A stretch of 64,000 nucleotides of DNA from Archilochus colubris (GCA_023079485.1 CM041084.1:98808467-98872466); one strand, 5' to 3'. Shown: positions 28,623-42,139, counted from the stretch's first letter. The notes: generated from the sequence alone by a model not told the origin. Program-made: numbers and translations.

Positions 28623-31119
28623 TTTGGGGTGGTTTTTTTTGTTTAAATATGAGTAGAGTTAATATTGGTGCTTTTCCTGAAAATCTAAAAGTTATGTTAC
28701 ACTCCCAGTGAATTCACAGCTCATGTGCCGCTGGAAGTTTCTTTCCTCCCCACCTTCTCAGCAGTCATACCATGATGTGCTCATGATGGTGATGAGGTGC
28801 CTTTCAAAAACAGCAGATAGCTGATTTCTACATTTTAAGCACATTGTTGCACTATTGTTTCCAGCAGTGAGTTCCTCAACTTCCTGATCACCCCTTCTCA
28901 CCCCCTTCCCACAGGGTGCTCCCTGCTTTGGTCATGCCAGTGCTGAGCACCACAAGCAGCTATGCTGGCATGACTGCTGCAATGACCTGGGAGTCACAGG
29001 GGACACTTGGCAGAAGAATTCCTGAAGGCTTACTGCCAAAGGAAACACATGGCCCTAAATACAAAGGCATAGGCTTAAATGCTCCATTGCTTTGTTTGTG
29101 CATCAAGTATTTTGCCTTCAGAAAACAGTGCTGCTGTTTCTGTGCCAGCAGAACAGTCGTAGTTGTTAAATAATCTTGTGACAGCTGCTGAGGAGAAGAA
29201 ATGCTGTACCGTGTTATTAGGGATTTGCTTGGTGTGGAGGGAGCAGTGTCTGGGAGCTGATGCTTTTAGAAGCAGCTCCTGGCTGGGTCACATCAAATGG
29301 TGTTTTAATTAATGGTAAAGTTCAGCAGTTCTCAAGGTAGTGTGACGACTCCACAATGTCCAAGTGGGGCCCAAATTTGTTCTTAGGCTATTGATGCCAA
29401 AGCTGAGAGCTGGGTATTCATCCTCCACCCTTCAATTGCATGGCACCAAGGTAGTGGCTGTTCAGTCACAGCAGCTGTGCTTCTCCTCTTTGATTCAAGT
29501 TGAAGACTAAATGGAAATTTAAGTATTTCCAGTGGACTGTGACAAGGCACTGTGCTGTCCTAATAAACCTTCAGTCACTGCAGGTGATTTACAACTGGAT
29601 TTTAAAGGGAAGGAGTCTTTGCAACTGGATACCAAACTCACTTAACAGCAGAAAATAAAGACCAAGTCTTGACTTGGTGTCTTCTGTCATGTTGTCATTC
29701 TCTCCCTTTTCTTGTCTTGATTTGTTTCTCTACATGTGGTATCTCTAAAATTCACTTCAAGAGCATTTGTCACCATCTAGTCATTTGGGATTCTGAGAGC
29801 ACTGGGAAGCTGCATTGTTTCTGCAGCTATATAGCATATAATTTAGCTTCATCTTAACTGTTGTAGTGAAATACCTCCTTGTTATCTAATGCAAAACAAA
29901 ACTTTACTTGGTATGGCAGACGAGGTGTATGGAAATGGATCTGTGCACATTCAGTACACTACAGGAATACAAACAGAAACTGGAAATGAGTGAGCACATT
30001 TTCTGTGTGATTTTTAACAGTCATCTTAAAATCTTTACCTTAGAGCATTTATTAGGAGAGTGAAGTCAGATAGGATTTTCCTAGACTAGTTTCAAGAATG
30101 GAATCTTCTGAATTGGAAGAACTCTGGGGGAAGCAATGGTGTACTCTATCATTTATAGAAGAATGATATTTTTAAGCATAGATCATTGCCCTAAGCAAAT
30201 ATTAGATGGTTGTGGCCATGGTGACAATCTCTTGCTGGTTATGAAATCACCCCAACTCTGTTTCTTTAATGTATATTGGTAGCACAGTCCTAATTCATTT
30301 TATGCTGGCAGTTCGTATGATAGTGAATGATAGAAATTTTGTTGCTGGTATGCTTTTATTCTGATCAAAGAGCTGAGAAGGCAGCTACAGTGTAATAACT
30401 TGAAAGGTTTAGATTCAAAACATTTTATTTCTCAAAATTGTTCAGTGGCAAGATCTAAAAAAACTGTGTTGAAACACTGAATATTCAAAATGGACTAGAG
30501 TGACCCTTTGGAGTGCTTTATAAGTGTTACTATATATATTTACTTGTGATGAGGGGGCATCTCACATGAATGGATAAAACAGGAAAAAATTCCATGGCTG
30601 CAGCTTCCACATCACAAATATTTCAAACATTATTTTCCCCTTTTCAAACTGAAGAATAGTTGTCATTTCTCTTGGTTAGAAAACAAACAAACAAGCAAAA
30701 ACAAAAACCCCACCCTATTTTATTTCAATGAATCATTTTTTTTATTATTCTGCTTATTGGAAGAATTTTCTCTTGCCTCTGAGGGAAAAAAAAAATCTTT
30801 CCTTTTTTGACTCATAAAACAACAAGCTTGTAAGTGGCTAATGTTTCTTTCAGCAGCTTCATCTTCCCACTTCTATCAATTAATGCCATATGGTAAATTA
30901 CAAAGATAGTTATTTTTCTAGAGCAACAAATAGGAATACCTTTGACAAGCTGACTGACTGTTGTACATTGAGCTAGCTGTTAATGAAGGGAATCCTCTGT
31001 TTTCAAACAAAACCCAACATTTATACTTATTCTGGCACGTTTCTGAGCTACAAACTTTATCCAAGACTAATTCTGGTCAGTTTACTCATAAAGATCACTT
31101 TGAAATTTATGGTTTATGT
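28623..31119. other. Intronic DNA without a recognised gene
   Basis: Unique sequence. A CAAA-rich stretch is present at 30680-30715. No exon or transposon signature was seen. Confidence 0.6.
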
Positions 31120-31195
31120 TCTCAACTGGTATAAATTTTGTCAGTTTACTGACAAAAGTACTTTCTTGACCAGACAAAATTTATACCAGTGGAAG
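31120..31195. other. Hairpin with a perfect 18-bp stem
   Basis: ACTGGTATAAATTTTGTC at 31125-31142 is the exact reverse complement of GACAAAATTTATACCAGT at 31173-31190. Extra pairs continue inward after one mismatch (G31144-C31171, T31146-A31169, A31148-T31167, A31152-T31163) and outward (C31123-G31192, T31122-A31193). The folded RNA would be a roughly 76-base hairpin, the size of a microRNA precursor. A miniature inverted-repeat remnant is the alternative. No function can be assigned from sequence alone. Confidence 0.75.
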
Positions 31196-31530
31196 TGCAC
31201 ATAAATAAAGTTATAAGGATTATGTAAATCTTTACTGCTGTTATCTTTGCTGTATATAGAACCCTTGTCAGTTAGGGAGCATTGACTTCCGTGCAGAGAT
31301 TGCAAAGAAAAACACTTTTTTTTTTAATTGAGAGTCAGCTTAGGTTTTTTTTATGTTTCTTAGATTTTTGGGATATATTTAAATTAAATTTAATGTGTCC
31401 TTCACTTAGTTTTAATCCTCCAGAATGTATACTTTGGCCCTTTTTCTAAAAGTGGATCTTCTGAGGTTCTTGGTGGACTCATTTAAGTGAGCCCAATTAA
31501 ATAGATGTTGGTTTTTAATTAGATGCCAGG

Positions 31531-31592
31531 GGTTTTTTTTGGTGGTTGCTTTTTTTGTTTTGTTTTTTTGTGTGTGTGTGTGTTTTGGGGGA
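31531..31592. repeat. T-rich / (GT)n simple repeat
   Basis: Runs of T and TTTTG are followed by six GT dinucleotides and then a G-rich patch (GGGGGAGGAGGGAAGG). Confidence 0.85.
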
Positions 31593-33280
31593 GGAGGGAA
31601 GGTGCAGTTCTTGAGTAGGGCTACATGCATTTTGAGAATGAAGATTCACATTGTGACCCTTGACCTTAACTGTACCAATCTTCATGTATTTAAAACATAT
31701 CTAAAGATGAATGGTTTTTATTGTTTCTTTCTTCCCCTGCAACAAACAGTCCTTTACTTCATGATTAGCTGCATTGAGAACACAAGAAGTTATGTGGTGG
31801 TGAAGCCAGAACTGTAATTTTCTTAGTGGGATGTGACTGCTTTACTTTTTATGCTGATGGGATCCTGCATAGTATCATTGGGTATCTTCAGGACAGTGGC
31901 TTGACTCCAAAGAAAAACGTAGTCAGACTTCATATTGAATCTAGATGTAAACAGATGAGAATTACTAACTGCTTGGGAAGTTTTCTTCAAGTTAAACTCC
32001 TTCTTCCCACATTCAGATATTCTTGGAGGACACAATGGTTTGTTATATAAACATGAAAGAGGTATTAAATCATTCAGAATTTCGAGTCTTGCTTTTAAAA
32101 TTTGGCTGGATACTTATCAAAGGTCGGGGGAATTGCTGTATGTGGAAGAAGGCCTTGCACAAGTATGAGAGATTTGGCAACTTGAACTGAGTACCACAGA
32201 TTGCAGAGCTTTGGAACAAAAAAAGTGCCTTCAATGACGTGCATAGAAATAGGTGCAGTGTTAATGTATGAGCCTTTTTCTTTCTGGAGAATGTTTCTAC
32301 TCAAAATAAATGCACAATGAAGATGATGTTTTATCGTTTCTTAAGTGATTATATGCACTCTACCCTTCTGTTTGAAATCTGTGCAGGGCCATGGTTCTGT
32401 TTCAGTGGTAAACTGAAAGGTGGTTTTCAGTCAATGTTCAGTAAGTGTTGTACTTAAAACTCATAGTAAAATGAGTTTTTCACAGAGGACTTTATATTGC
32501 AGAGTGAATGTGAAATTTCATTTCAAGTCAACCTGCTTTAAATACTAATTCTCCAGAATAAGCAATCTTACAGATCAAACCAGATTTCCATTTATAAAGT
32601 CGCCTTGTATGCCCCTGGGTTCTGCATGTCTTTGTTTCCTCTAGAATCCTTTCCTTGTTCCTAGTTACAATAAATAATTTGCAAGGCAATTCTTGGGATT
32701 CCTGAGTAGATTTCTATAGTAGATCAAAACTCAACTTCTTCACAATAAGAGAAGATTACTTAGCATATTTTAAGGAAAGAAATAAATGCAAAATTCTTCT
32801 TGAAACAAAAAAAGTGATTTATTATTTTGTACAAGATAAATCAGTTTGAAATAGTGGCACTGCAAGAGTGAGGGGCTTGCATCTGCTTTATGTAGTTGAT
32901 AGATATCTAGAAGATAATTAATTTTAAAATTCTTTTTCCTTTTGTAAACACTGTAGCTTTGTAACACTGTCTGAAATGCTCCCTCATCACCCAGATTTAT
33001 AGCTTGCAGTCATAACCCTCTTAGCCCTTTTTCTAGTGATGAGCCAAGAAAAGAAGTTTATCTGTCCTTTCCTCTCCTGGAATAAATAGTGGCAGAGTTT
33101 TAAACACTGCATTCATATTTGTCACTTCACTAATGATGCTCATATTTCTTAATGTTAACACCTCTCAGATGTTTATTCATGTTTATATTCCTCAGATGGT
33201 TCTATCTGGGTTAGGTTGTTTTTTTGTTTTCCTCCATTTGACTCAGGGTTTTTTAGGATTGGAGTCAGTGTAAACAACAG

Positions 33281-33347
33281 TTGGCAAAAAACCCACAAAA
33301 AACCCAAAACCTACCAAAACCAACCAAACAAAAACCCACCAAAAAAC
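33281..33347. repeat. CCAAAA / CAAA-rich simple repeat
   Basis: Repeating CAAAAAACC, CCAAAA and ACCAAAC units fill about 67 bases, with almost no G or T on the + strand. Confidence 0.85.
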
Positions 33348-36300
33348 TTGGTTCTTTCTGCATCTTACGTCAATTGATTTATGGTGAATTAAGGGTTTTA
33401 AAAGATGATGAGTGTGGGTGGCTGTGAAGGATTGGTAACGTGCTGAAATTTTAACTTCAAGTAGCTGGAAGTGTTTCACTGAGTGGCCGTTTCTGGTGTC
33501 TGGTGGCTTCTTACCATCTTTCAGTGAAGGTCTTGGTTACTTTCTGCTCATGGAGGTCTCTGTGTCACACAACTGTCTCCACATCTGTCCCTGGTTGTGT
33601 TTTAGTAGCTGCCCTGTGTGACGTTTGGTTGTCATCTGTGTTCTGCGTTTGCTGTTATTTTTAGCTTGAGTCTTGCCAGGGTTATGGAGTTCTTCCCAGT
33701 GCAGCCTGACTGCTCTCTCAGAAGTTGGAGGGGCAAGGAACATACTTTTCTCATCCCATGAAAATGAATGAGGAGCAGTGTGATTTCTTTAGCTCTCAGT
33801 TATTTTCCTAGAGAGAGTGGTTAGGAAAGAAGAGCTGTTTGTGGAGCAGGGGTGAGAACATGGACAGTCTCCTTTCCACAGGTGGAGGAATACGATGTCT
33901 TCTTCCTCTTCCCAGACCAATGAATGAATATAGGTGTACACATAATGGAGAATGTTGTGACTTTAGTGAAATGAGCTTATCAAGTGGAGTGCTCAGTATT
34001 ACAGTGGTTGGTATGCTGTTCCTGATCATGAAGCCTGAAGGACAACATGGATTTACCATCTATTTTGTAATGGAACTCTTTGTTAAGAAGAGACTCATTG
34101 CCAGTTGTATTTTGTTATTCTTTTCTATTTTTTATTTTTGTGTTTCTAGAGTTTAGGACCACTGTTTTGTGAGTGGAGTTTACTTTGGCGTGTGTTAATT
34201 GTATGAGGAGGAGGAGGGGAGGAGAGTGTACCTGCAATTGACTTTAATCACAGTGAAAGAAGAGACTGCAACTGAAAGGTAGACACATAAAGAAGTGTCA
34301 AAAAATCATAAATCAAACTACTCATAAAAAAACCCCCACAACCTTCTCTCAGTTTGATAAGAGATTACCAACACAACATAAAAATGTCAGAAACTAAAAG
34401 CAATATGAGAGGGAGTGGAAAGTCTTAATTTAGTTCCAGTCTGCTACAGAGCTTGAAATGTGTTATAATGTTAAGGAGATATTTCTAGTGGGAAAAATTA
34501 CTGATGATAATCTCCATCATGTTTTTTACTTTGGAAATACTTGCATACTTAGTCATGTCAGTAGAGGATATTGACGCTGAATTTGCTTGTGAGAGCAGTT
34601 ACTCCTTTAAAATATATTCTTCTGAATTATGGTGATGAGTTTGTTATTCTCACACCTGATATTTTCTGTTAATTTTCCTGTGGAGCATAGCTCCTGTCCC
34701 TAAGAGCTTAAAGAGGCAAACAAGGTGTTTTGTTTTCTCTTCTCTCTGCACTCAATTCCCAGACAATATTTGCCACAAAGTTAAAATTGGTTCCAGATGG
34801 TTTCTGATGGAAAGCTTACTGAAACTGCTGCCCTGGGAAAGAGAGGAAAGGGGGGAAAGGTAAAAGCAAAAAACCCCAAGTAACCCAACCCTTTGAAAAG
34901 TGGTCCAGCACTGGATGTCTGTCCAGCAGGCATCTCTCTTGATGAGTGTTGACCAGTGAAAAAGTGTGATTGGAAAAGTGCTGACATGAACCAAATGCAC
35001 ACTATTTATCTGTTTATCAAAGCGTGCCTGTTTCCCACCCTCCCCCCAAAAAAATAAAAGTAAAAAAATCTGTCTGGAAGAGAACACACACTAGATACAT
35101 GATACTGCACAAAGCTGCAGCATGTTGACATGTTGGCTCAGCAGTGGTGTGGAGTGGTATACATTAGTATGGTGTTATCAGCAGAGCTGTTTCATATGGA
35201 AGTATTCGTTGAGGTAAGGTAGGAGGTAACTTTTCCTGAACTGACATAGTTCTGCATGGTTCTGCACTACACACCAGAGGCTATAACCATTAATTTGCTC
35301 TAAAAGAATGATAAGATTACATGCATTTCACTTAACAGTCTTGCACAGCAGTGTGTAATTCCAATCTCATCTGTCATGAACATTACGTGAAATGGAATTA
35401 CGCAAAAGTGATTAATTTTTCTCAAGCAAATCTAGTCTCCTGAAGGTTGAGTCCAGATGGCCCAATGCAGGACCTACTTGCTTTGGTTCGGCAGCTTTTG
35501 GTGTCCAATAAGGTGATTCTGGTTAAAATCCCCAAACTTTGAATATTCTAAATAATACAGGAACTGGCTGGTAATTGCCAGAGGGCAACAAAAGTAGAAA
35601 GGCCTAATTCTCATGTCATTAGAAAACTTTTCTGGAGAATCCAGAGGAATCTTAGCTGTATATCCTCATGGAAGAGTTGACCATTTCTGGCATTCATTCA
35701 TGGATGGCCTTGTGCAGCACCTTACTTTGGAGGAGATGTATTTGCTTTAGTGATTGTTTTACTCTAACTTTTGTATCAGTTTGTGATCTTGGGCTTTTGT
35801 CAGTATCTTGTTCACCTGGTAGAAAAGGCTGTCTGCTTTGACCTGTTTTGTTCATCTGAATTAGATCTTAATAATGTGTTTTCAGAATTCTGAGGATGTA
35901 ACTGGTAGAAAATATGATATTAACCATGGTAAAACCATGAAAAAATATAGCATTAGAGACAGGAATATGACGCTGAGTTCTCCTGGCTTTAAAATTTGGA
36001 CACTTTACCTCCTGGAGACTGAGTCGTTTCAGAGATCAATCAGCTACCAATTCCCTTTCCTGTTCATTTTTTGGCCCCGGGCTTTCTGAGATTTATTTCA
36101 GATCAGCTGGGTATAAGAATGTGTGGACAGCATCAGCTCTGTTTTTCAGCCAACAGCCCTGGCCTGCTCAAGGCTAGATATTTTTACAGGAGCACTTTTT
36201 CCAATGAATATTTTTGCTGAGTGTTTTTTCTGTCACTGGAAAAATAAGCAGGAATGTTAAACCAAATTTTAGTTTAAAGGTAGCAATCTCAAAGAATATC

Positions 36301-39300
36301 CTTGCATAACTTTCCTAATAATCTTGCAGCTGTAAAGTTGTTAAAACAGGATGCAGACACGAGGCAATATCCTGCTGAAGGTAGAAGACACACGACTTTC
36401 TTGTAGCTGGCAAAATCAATCTTTTCTCATGCTAATGCACACATTAATGTGAACACATTAGTCTGCAGAGGATAACTCTTAAGAATATATATATATATTA
36501 CATAAGGATATGTATGATGTTCTCAAGCCCACCATAGAAATGTTTTTACATTTTACATAGTAAAAAAAAATTTTACATTTTACATTCTTACATAGTTCTT
36601 GAAGAGAAAAGGGTACAGCAAGCAATACATTATTCTGTTAATGTTAACAACAGTGCTTTTTTAGGAAGGCAAATTCAGAAATATTGAGTCAATGACTAAT
36701 TTTATCTTCACCTGTCCTTCACATTTTCACTTGTCCCATTGGTACTATGCTTGCACTGATGATTTTTGAACATGTAGTTTCCACTTCTGACTGGAATGTG
36801 TTTTAAAATTTGTGTAGAATGAAGCTAAACACATCTTTCATGAAGCAATTTTTTCCACCTCTAAGATCAAGCTCAGTGCAAATTCCTCTCTTGAAATGAA
36901 TATAAAACAGTAACATATATCAGCTGTCAGAATTGTGATGTTCACTTGGAAAAACCCAGTATGTAGAAACTTGATGGTGAGTCTAAGGAGTAGTAGTACA
37001 GCTACTACAAAGTACTACAGTTACAACTTTATTGTAATTAAAAATCGGATTTTTCTTTTTAATTCTGCATTAAAGATATCGTTCAAAATAAATTAGTTTG
37101 AGCAAACATCATCTGAGTTCCTTAACAAGTCACATATTGTGGGTTATTGGGGTGCCTGGGAGTCCCTTGTTTTTTTTAATGCGTATGTGTAGAGCATATA
37201 TACACCACAATCTGGAACATTGAGAAGTACTGTCTAAGAAAGGCAATGGAAATATAATTTTGGCAGCTATGTCATGTAAGAATATTTTCTTTTCACAGAT
37301 TTTTAGACAATGACTTTGTGAAATCACAGTGAAATGCATATTTGGTTGTTGTGCTGTTTTTGTTGGGTTTTTTTAATTTAGAAAAAGCAACATATAATAA
37401 TGAATATCCTCTTTTAGTGCTGTGATATTGACTGTTTTTATTGACTATGCCAAGAAATATATAAGCAGCCCTTAAAATCTATAAGTTCCCTGGTGTAATG
37501 TCAATTCCTCTTAATTTCAAGAAATAAGAGCTCAGTTCTTAGGTAGAGCTTGCCTAAGGAATTCTAACATATTTTGATGTTGTTATTTAACAGAAATTAT
37601 GGATCACTTTCTTACAGATAGTGTTTAGCTTTCAGGACAATGTTTTTAAGGCTTCAAACACAAGTATTTGCTCTAGTGATTGTAGCATAATAGCAAAGAT
37701 TTTTTTTATTATAATAATGTTATTCTTCTTACTTGAGTAGTTTTATCTGTATAATGGCATTATAACTAATTCCCTAACAAAATTTTAAAAATATTTTAAA
37801 ATGTGTTCTTCATTGTTAAAGATTTAAGTGCTCAGAACTGATTTCTGGTCTCTATTAGTCCCAGAATATGTCAGTAGAGCAGGCTTTAGAGATTTTTTAT
37901 TTTGTGAATTTTTTTTAAACTATGTGTTACATGTAGCAGGATTAGTGAATTATGAGTACATTTACAGACATGGTGAAAGAAAAACATCAGTTATCTGTGA
38001 CTGTAATTTTTCATTTGTTTGAACAAATGACTAGATGCCAGAAAAATTAAATATTATACAGCTATGTTTTCTTTAATGCTACAAGCAACTTGCATGTCAG
38101 CCTTTTGTAAATTTTGTACATCTGCATGTTATTATTTTTCTTTTCTGACTGGTATGGCATGAAGATGTATGAAACTATTGTAACTTGTCTTAGATGACAT
38201 TCTGATTCTGTCTTTAAAGGCATTTTTTCCACATGCTATTCAGTAAAACAAAAATAGTTCAAGTAATCACTTATGAATAGAAAAGTCAATCCTACATTTG
38301 CTATAAAGCACTCTTGCCACCCAGGAGGAGTCCCCTAAAATACTTCAGCCAATGATAAAAAAAGCTAGGTTTTCTTCTAATATACTTAAATACTGTGTAT
38401 CAGTAGCTGTGTTTTTTGTCTTTTCACAATTCTGCATTACTGCTATCGTTTGACTCTTAACAGTAGCAGAACTCCAGAGGTGAAAATCCCATTTCTTGAG
38501 TTTTTTTCCTAGAGGCTGTTAGAAAACATGGTGATAAATTGATTTAAAAATGAGACTGAAGAGAAGACAGTGTATATGGACTTTGAATGTAAGGTATTTT
38601 TACCTATTGGAGCTTTTTGTTTAGCATTACTTTTAGGGAAGTCCATACTTCTTAAAAGAGGAAACAAGGATTTCCTGGATACTAATAAAATTAGCACATT
38701 CATCTTACAAAATATTCCTTTTCACCAAATGTCTTCAAAATATCTATCTCTCTGCAGAACCCTTTATAAAAATCATACAAAACCATCTATAAGACTATAT
38801 TATAGATATAGAAAATATATAAAGAAAGGTTTGTATGGAGAAATAGTCTCTGTTAATAGTGCAGCGTGTGTAACTGGAGAGAAAAAAAGCTTTTGAGAAC
38901 ACAGTCTCCTCAGGTCTAGAAATAGAAAGCAGTAAATTTTTGAGGTAAATATAGTTCAACAAGAATTTCTCTGAACTTAATTTTGCTTATCGATTAGACA
39001 ATTTCTAGAAGAGGTAACAAGCCCAAAATGCTAAAATTATGTTAATTTTAGTACTGAACTAATAGTGCAAACTGACTGATGTAACCCAAATGTCCAGAAA
39101 TTTCTGCACCACATAGTTTGCCAAGAAATTAATTTGTGTAGGTGCTTTTCCTGCTGATGGAATTCCATTGACCTCAAATGGGACTTCCACTGTGATGGAC
39201 ATCTCCATACATCTGCCTTTGGTAGAAGAGACTTTTAGAATGCCAAAGGGAGTGCAGAGAATAGGATCTTTTGATATATTTTTTTTTTAATTATTATTTT

Positions 39301-39942
39301 CTTTAAAAATTTTTAAAATTTCCCTTCATTGTTGCATTAGGAACAAACTGAAGCTGATTTTATGCATACTCATTTGTAATAGATATTTCTGAATATTAGA
39401 ACGTAGAATTACATGTATTTGACAAATAATGTTGCAGTGGAATGTAAATATATAAGTACAGTGCACCTGATGTTTGGTAATGTCTTGCTAAAAATATGTT
39501 CAGTCATGCTCTTTGCTCTGGCAAATTAGCTTTGTAAGCACCAGTCTATTCAGCAGAATATACTAGACAAACATTAAGAAGCACATCATAGAAATAATGA
39601 ATAGACTGAACTTAATGTTGCAGCTAAGTTTTGGGAGTTTTAATTTATAAATTCTGAGAGATGCATCACTGCTGCTGTTGCAGCTGTTTAGATAAATGTT
39701 GGCTTTCCAGGCAGTGTTTTACCAAGGCTACTACTGTGCTGGAAGATGCTTCAATATAAGTAGAGGTTCTAAGATTTTACATTGATGTGTTAGGAAGGCC
39801 TTATTAGTGTCATAATAAAGGAGGGTGTCTAAATCACACAGGTGCTGTTTTCTATCTTTGTACTGAGAAAAAAGTGCTAGGTGCTCTATAAGGAGTGTAG
39901 CAAGCTCAGTTCTAAAGAAATAGGGTGATAGAGTGAGGACAA

Positions 39943-40006
39943 GTATGGACTCGATCTTAAGGGTCTTTTCCAGCCTGAGCAATTCTATGATTCTGTGATT
40001 CTATGA
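39943..40006 (+). mobile_element. CR1 LINE extreme 3' tail
   Basis: ATGGACTCGATCTTAAGGGT, CTTTTCCAGCCTGAGCAATT, then CTATGATTCTGTGATTCTATG matches the last about 60 bases of CR1 including three tail units. Nothing upstream is recognisably CR1, so it is a very short 5'-truncated insertion or an eroded one. Confidence 0.88.
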
Positions 40007-42002
40007 AAGAAAAAAATATGGTTTTTGCAGCAAAATGAAGTAAGCTGATTGACATGGCTAAAAGCTTATAGACACAAGCCCTCTAATAACTGGATAACAT
40101 TATTACCTGCTAATGCTTTTGTTCTGTCACCAGAATTACTCAGAGCATTGATCCTTCCTCTTGAGGCAGAAAAGCCTTCGGATTACCCTTGAACCATTAC
40201 TGTATCATTTCCTAGGAATGACAAAACTTCTTTCAACCCCAAAATAAACTTGCTAAAATGTTGATTTAGGGATTTGTCCTGATCTCAGGAGTGTCCTTCC
40301 TTCCATTCATTCCAAGAAGGCCACACTTGGCCATAGCAAAACGTCTGCAGGCTCCTAACAGCAGGTCTGACTCCCTTTTCTCAAGTACGTTCACTTTAAA
40401 TCTCTTAAAGAATTGTTTAAAGAATTCCCAGTGAAATAGGTCCTATTTATCTTGCAGTTTACTTGGTTACAAGTGTAGGTATAAATCTTCAGTTGGTCTG
40501 TAAAGACTGTGGCTATAAAGGGAGCTTAAGTGGTAAGTGGCAGGAGAAATCAGAGTTTAAATTCTTAGAGGTGAATGAGAAGCTGCCTTTAAGCATTCTG
40601 GATTTCACTCTGAAAAACCTCCATCAATCTTCAATAGATTTGTAGTGCTTGAAAGATTTTTTTCAAGGCTGGTAGCAGTATCATCTCAGTTTAGAAGTAG
40701 AGCGTAGATTCCTCTAATCCTTCCTTCTTGCCTGGCTTACTCATATAGTTCACACATTTCTTAGCTAAGCTACAGACCTTGAATTTAAATGAAGACAAAA
40801 ATAACGAAATTAAATTTATTCAAAACATTGGTTATTTTGGAAAACAAAAATTCTAGCTATTGGATGCATTTGCTTGTTAATAGAGAGACTTCTCAGATCT
40901 GTGTTTATAGCAAAAAAGGATAAATGTGATAAGGATGAGGACCAACTAATGATTCAGTTGGTTACTTATTTCCAGTATAGACTCCACAAAACGTCATAAA
41001 ATGATGACTGGAGAAACTTGTTTTCTTTTGGAATACATGGCTCTGGAAGGACTTCAGGCTGTAGCTGTCTTCTAAAACTAAGTTGTTTCAGGTATTGCTG
41101 AGAGTTGAAAATAATTGACAATAGTTGTGTTCCATGAGTAAATAAACATAGAGGTTAATTCATCTCCTGACTCCTCTGCAGTTGGCTTATCTCATGGGAA
41201 CAACTAAATGTAATGTCTCATAATATTTCAACATCTGATGCACGGTGGAATTACAGATTGTTTTGCTATTTTTTGTTGCTTTTATCCTTTCTGTATGGAA
41301 GTCCATACACTCCTCTTTCAGCACAGAGTATGCATGATATTCCTTGAGAACATGCACCTTGGTTGTAGCTATGTTGCTGCCTGTAATGGCCTGCTGACTG
41401 GGATACTTCGAGGAAAAAACACTTGAACCAAATTTTTAAATTAGAAAGGGAAATATTAGGGAATGTTAGCAGTGTAGAAGAAAAACTTGTATAACAATGG
41501 TTACCAGTTGCTATGAAGTCCTATCTCCATTTGTAACTCACAATCTTTTCATTAGATCAACCTAATGGATAGTAGCAAACAGTAGCAAACAAATGGATAA
41601 TAGTAAAACTCAAAGATCTCTGTGATGATTTAAAGACATTGTTATGGTTAAATGGTGATTTTAGACATGTAATTTAAAATGTGAATATAATTAATTTTTT
41701 GTCATTTAATTTTGTGATAATTGTTAATTCTAATTTAATGAAATTATATGTAGCTTCTTAAAGAGAGCCCTTAAATACTGGTTTATGCATGACTATATGT
41801 TTTAGTGAGGAACAGTTTAATGCTTTAATTGAATATATATATTACTCTGAAATACTTCAGAGGTGTATTTAATGTTATTTATTTTAAGCGTAAACTTGAA
41901 TACTTGTGTAGAAATGGTTTAAATGAATCGTGAAAAGTTGGTAAAGTAAATAGGAAACTCAAATATGAAATCCTTTGTGCTATTGAATGTTATTATCCCA
42001 AG
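40007..42002. other. Intronic DNA before the PIEZO2 acceptor
   Basis: AT-rich unique sequence with no recognised element. A local direct repeat of AGTAGCAAACA occurs at about 41571-41592. Confidence 0.6.
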
Positions 42003-42037
42003 CTGATTAAGGAATCCTTTTTCTTCTCTCCTTGCAG
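42003..42037 (+). promoter_or_regulatory. PIEZO2: Splice acceptor and candidate branch site of the PIEZO2 exon
   Basis: A pyrimidine-rich run (cctttttcttctctccttg) leads directly into CAG, with the AG at 42036-42037. CTGAT at 42003-42007 fits the yUnAy branch consensus, with its A at 42006, 31 bases before the AG. No other AG lies between the branch candidate and the acceptor except one at 42010-42011. The acceptor is seen directly; the branch point is inferred. Confidence 0.85.
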
Positions 42038-42133
42038 CCTGTGCTTTCCGTTACAATGGGCTCTCCTTTGTCTACCTCATCTACCTCCTGCTCATTCCTC
42101 TGTTTTCAGAACCCACAAAAACAACAATGCAAG
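42038..42133 (+). CDS. PIEZO2: PIEZO2 second coding exon (internal exon, phase 1-1)
   Basis: The 96-base exon contributes 2 bases, 31 full codons and 1 base, so it enters and leaves in the same phase. Its peptide reads CAFRYNG, then FVYLIYLLLIPLF, then SEPTKTTMQ. I recognise this as roughly residues 22-53 of vertebrate PIEZO2, nearly unchanged. PIEZO2 is a very large trimeric plasma-membrane channel, non-selective for cations and opened by membrane tension; it serves touch and proprioception in sensory neurons and Merkel cells. This exon covers part of the first N-terminal membrane segments in the outer blade. The hydrophobic run LIYLLLIPLF fits a transmembrane helix. PIEZO1 has a similar but more diverged segment here (a LLLLP-like core), so PIEZO2 is preferred. 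The family protein is around 2,700-2,800 residues, so this is a very small part of it. No other PIEZO2 exon was found in the window. Confidence 0.95.
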
Positions 42134-42139
42134 GTAAGA
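42131..42139 (+). promoter_or_regulatory. PIEZO2: Splice donor of the PIEZO2 exon
   Basis: AAG|GTAAGA spans the exon end, with the GT at 42134-42135. It is close to the ideal U1-binding consensus. It cuts after the first base of a glycine codon, matching the TMQ-G junction expected in PIEZO2. Confidence 0.9.

Larger units (their letters stand above)
31196..39942. other. Intronic DNA without a recognised gene
   Basis: About 8.7 kb without a recognised exon or transposon. It holds small simple repeats: T/GT-rich at 31531-31592, CCAAAA-type at 33281-33347, an AT dinucleotide run at 36486-36499, and a repeated TTTTACATTTTACA at 36544 and 36571. Open frames such as 33839-34156 (105 codons) and 34752-35087 show no family resemblance. 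Confidence 0.6.

Noticed and set aside
33839..34156. 105-codon + frame with a hydrophobic C-terminal end
   Set aside because: No recognisable family, no splice or promoter context, and length within chance for a 64-kb window.
36486..36499. Short AT dinucleotide run
   Set aside because: Too short to be informative; ordinary in AT-rich intron.
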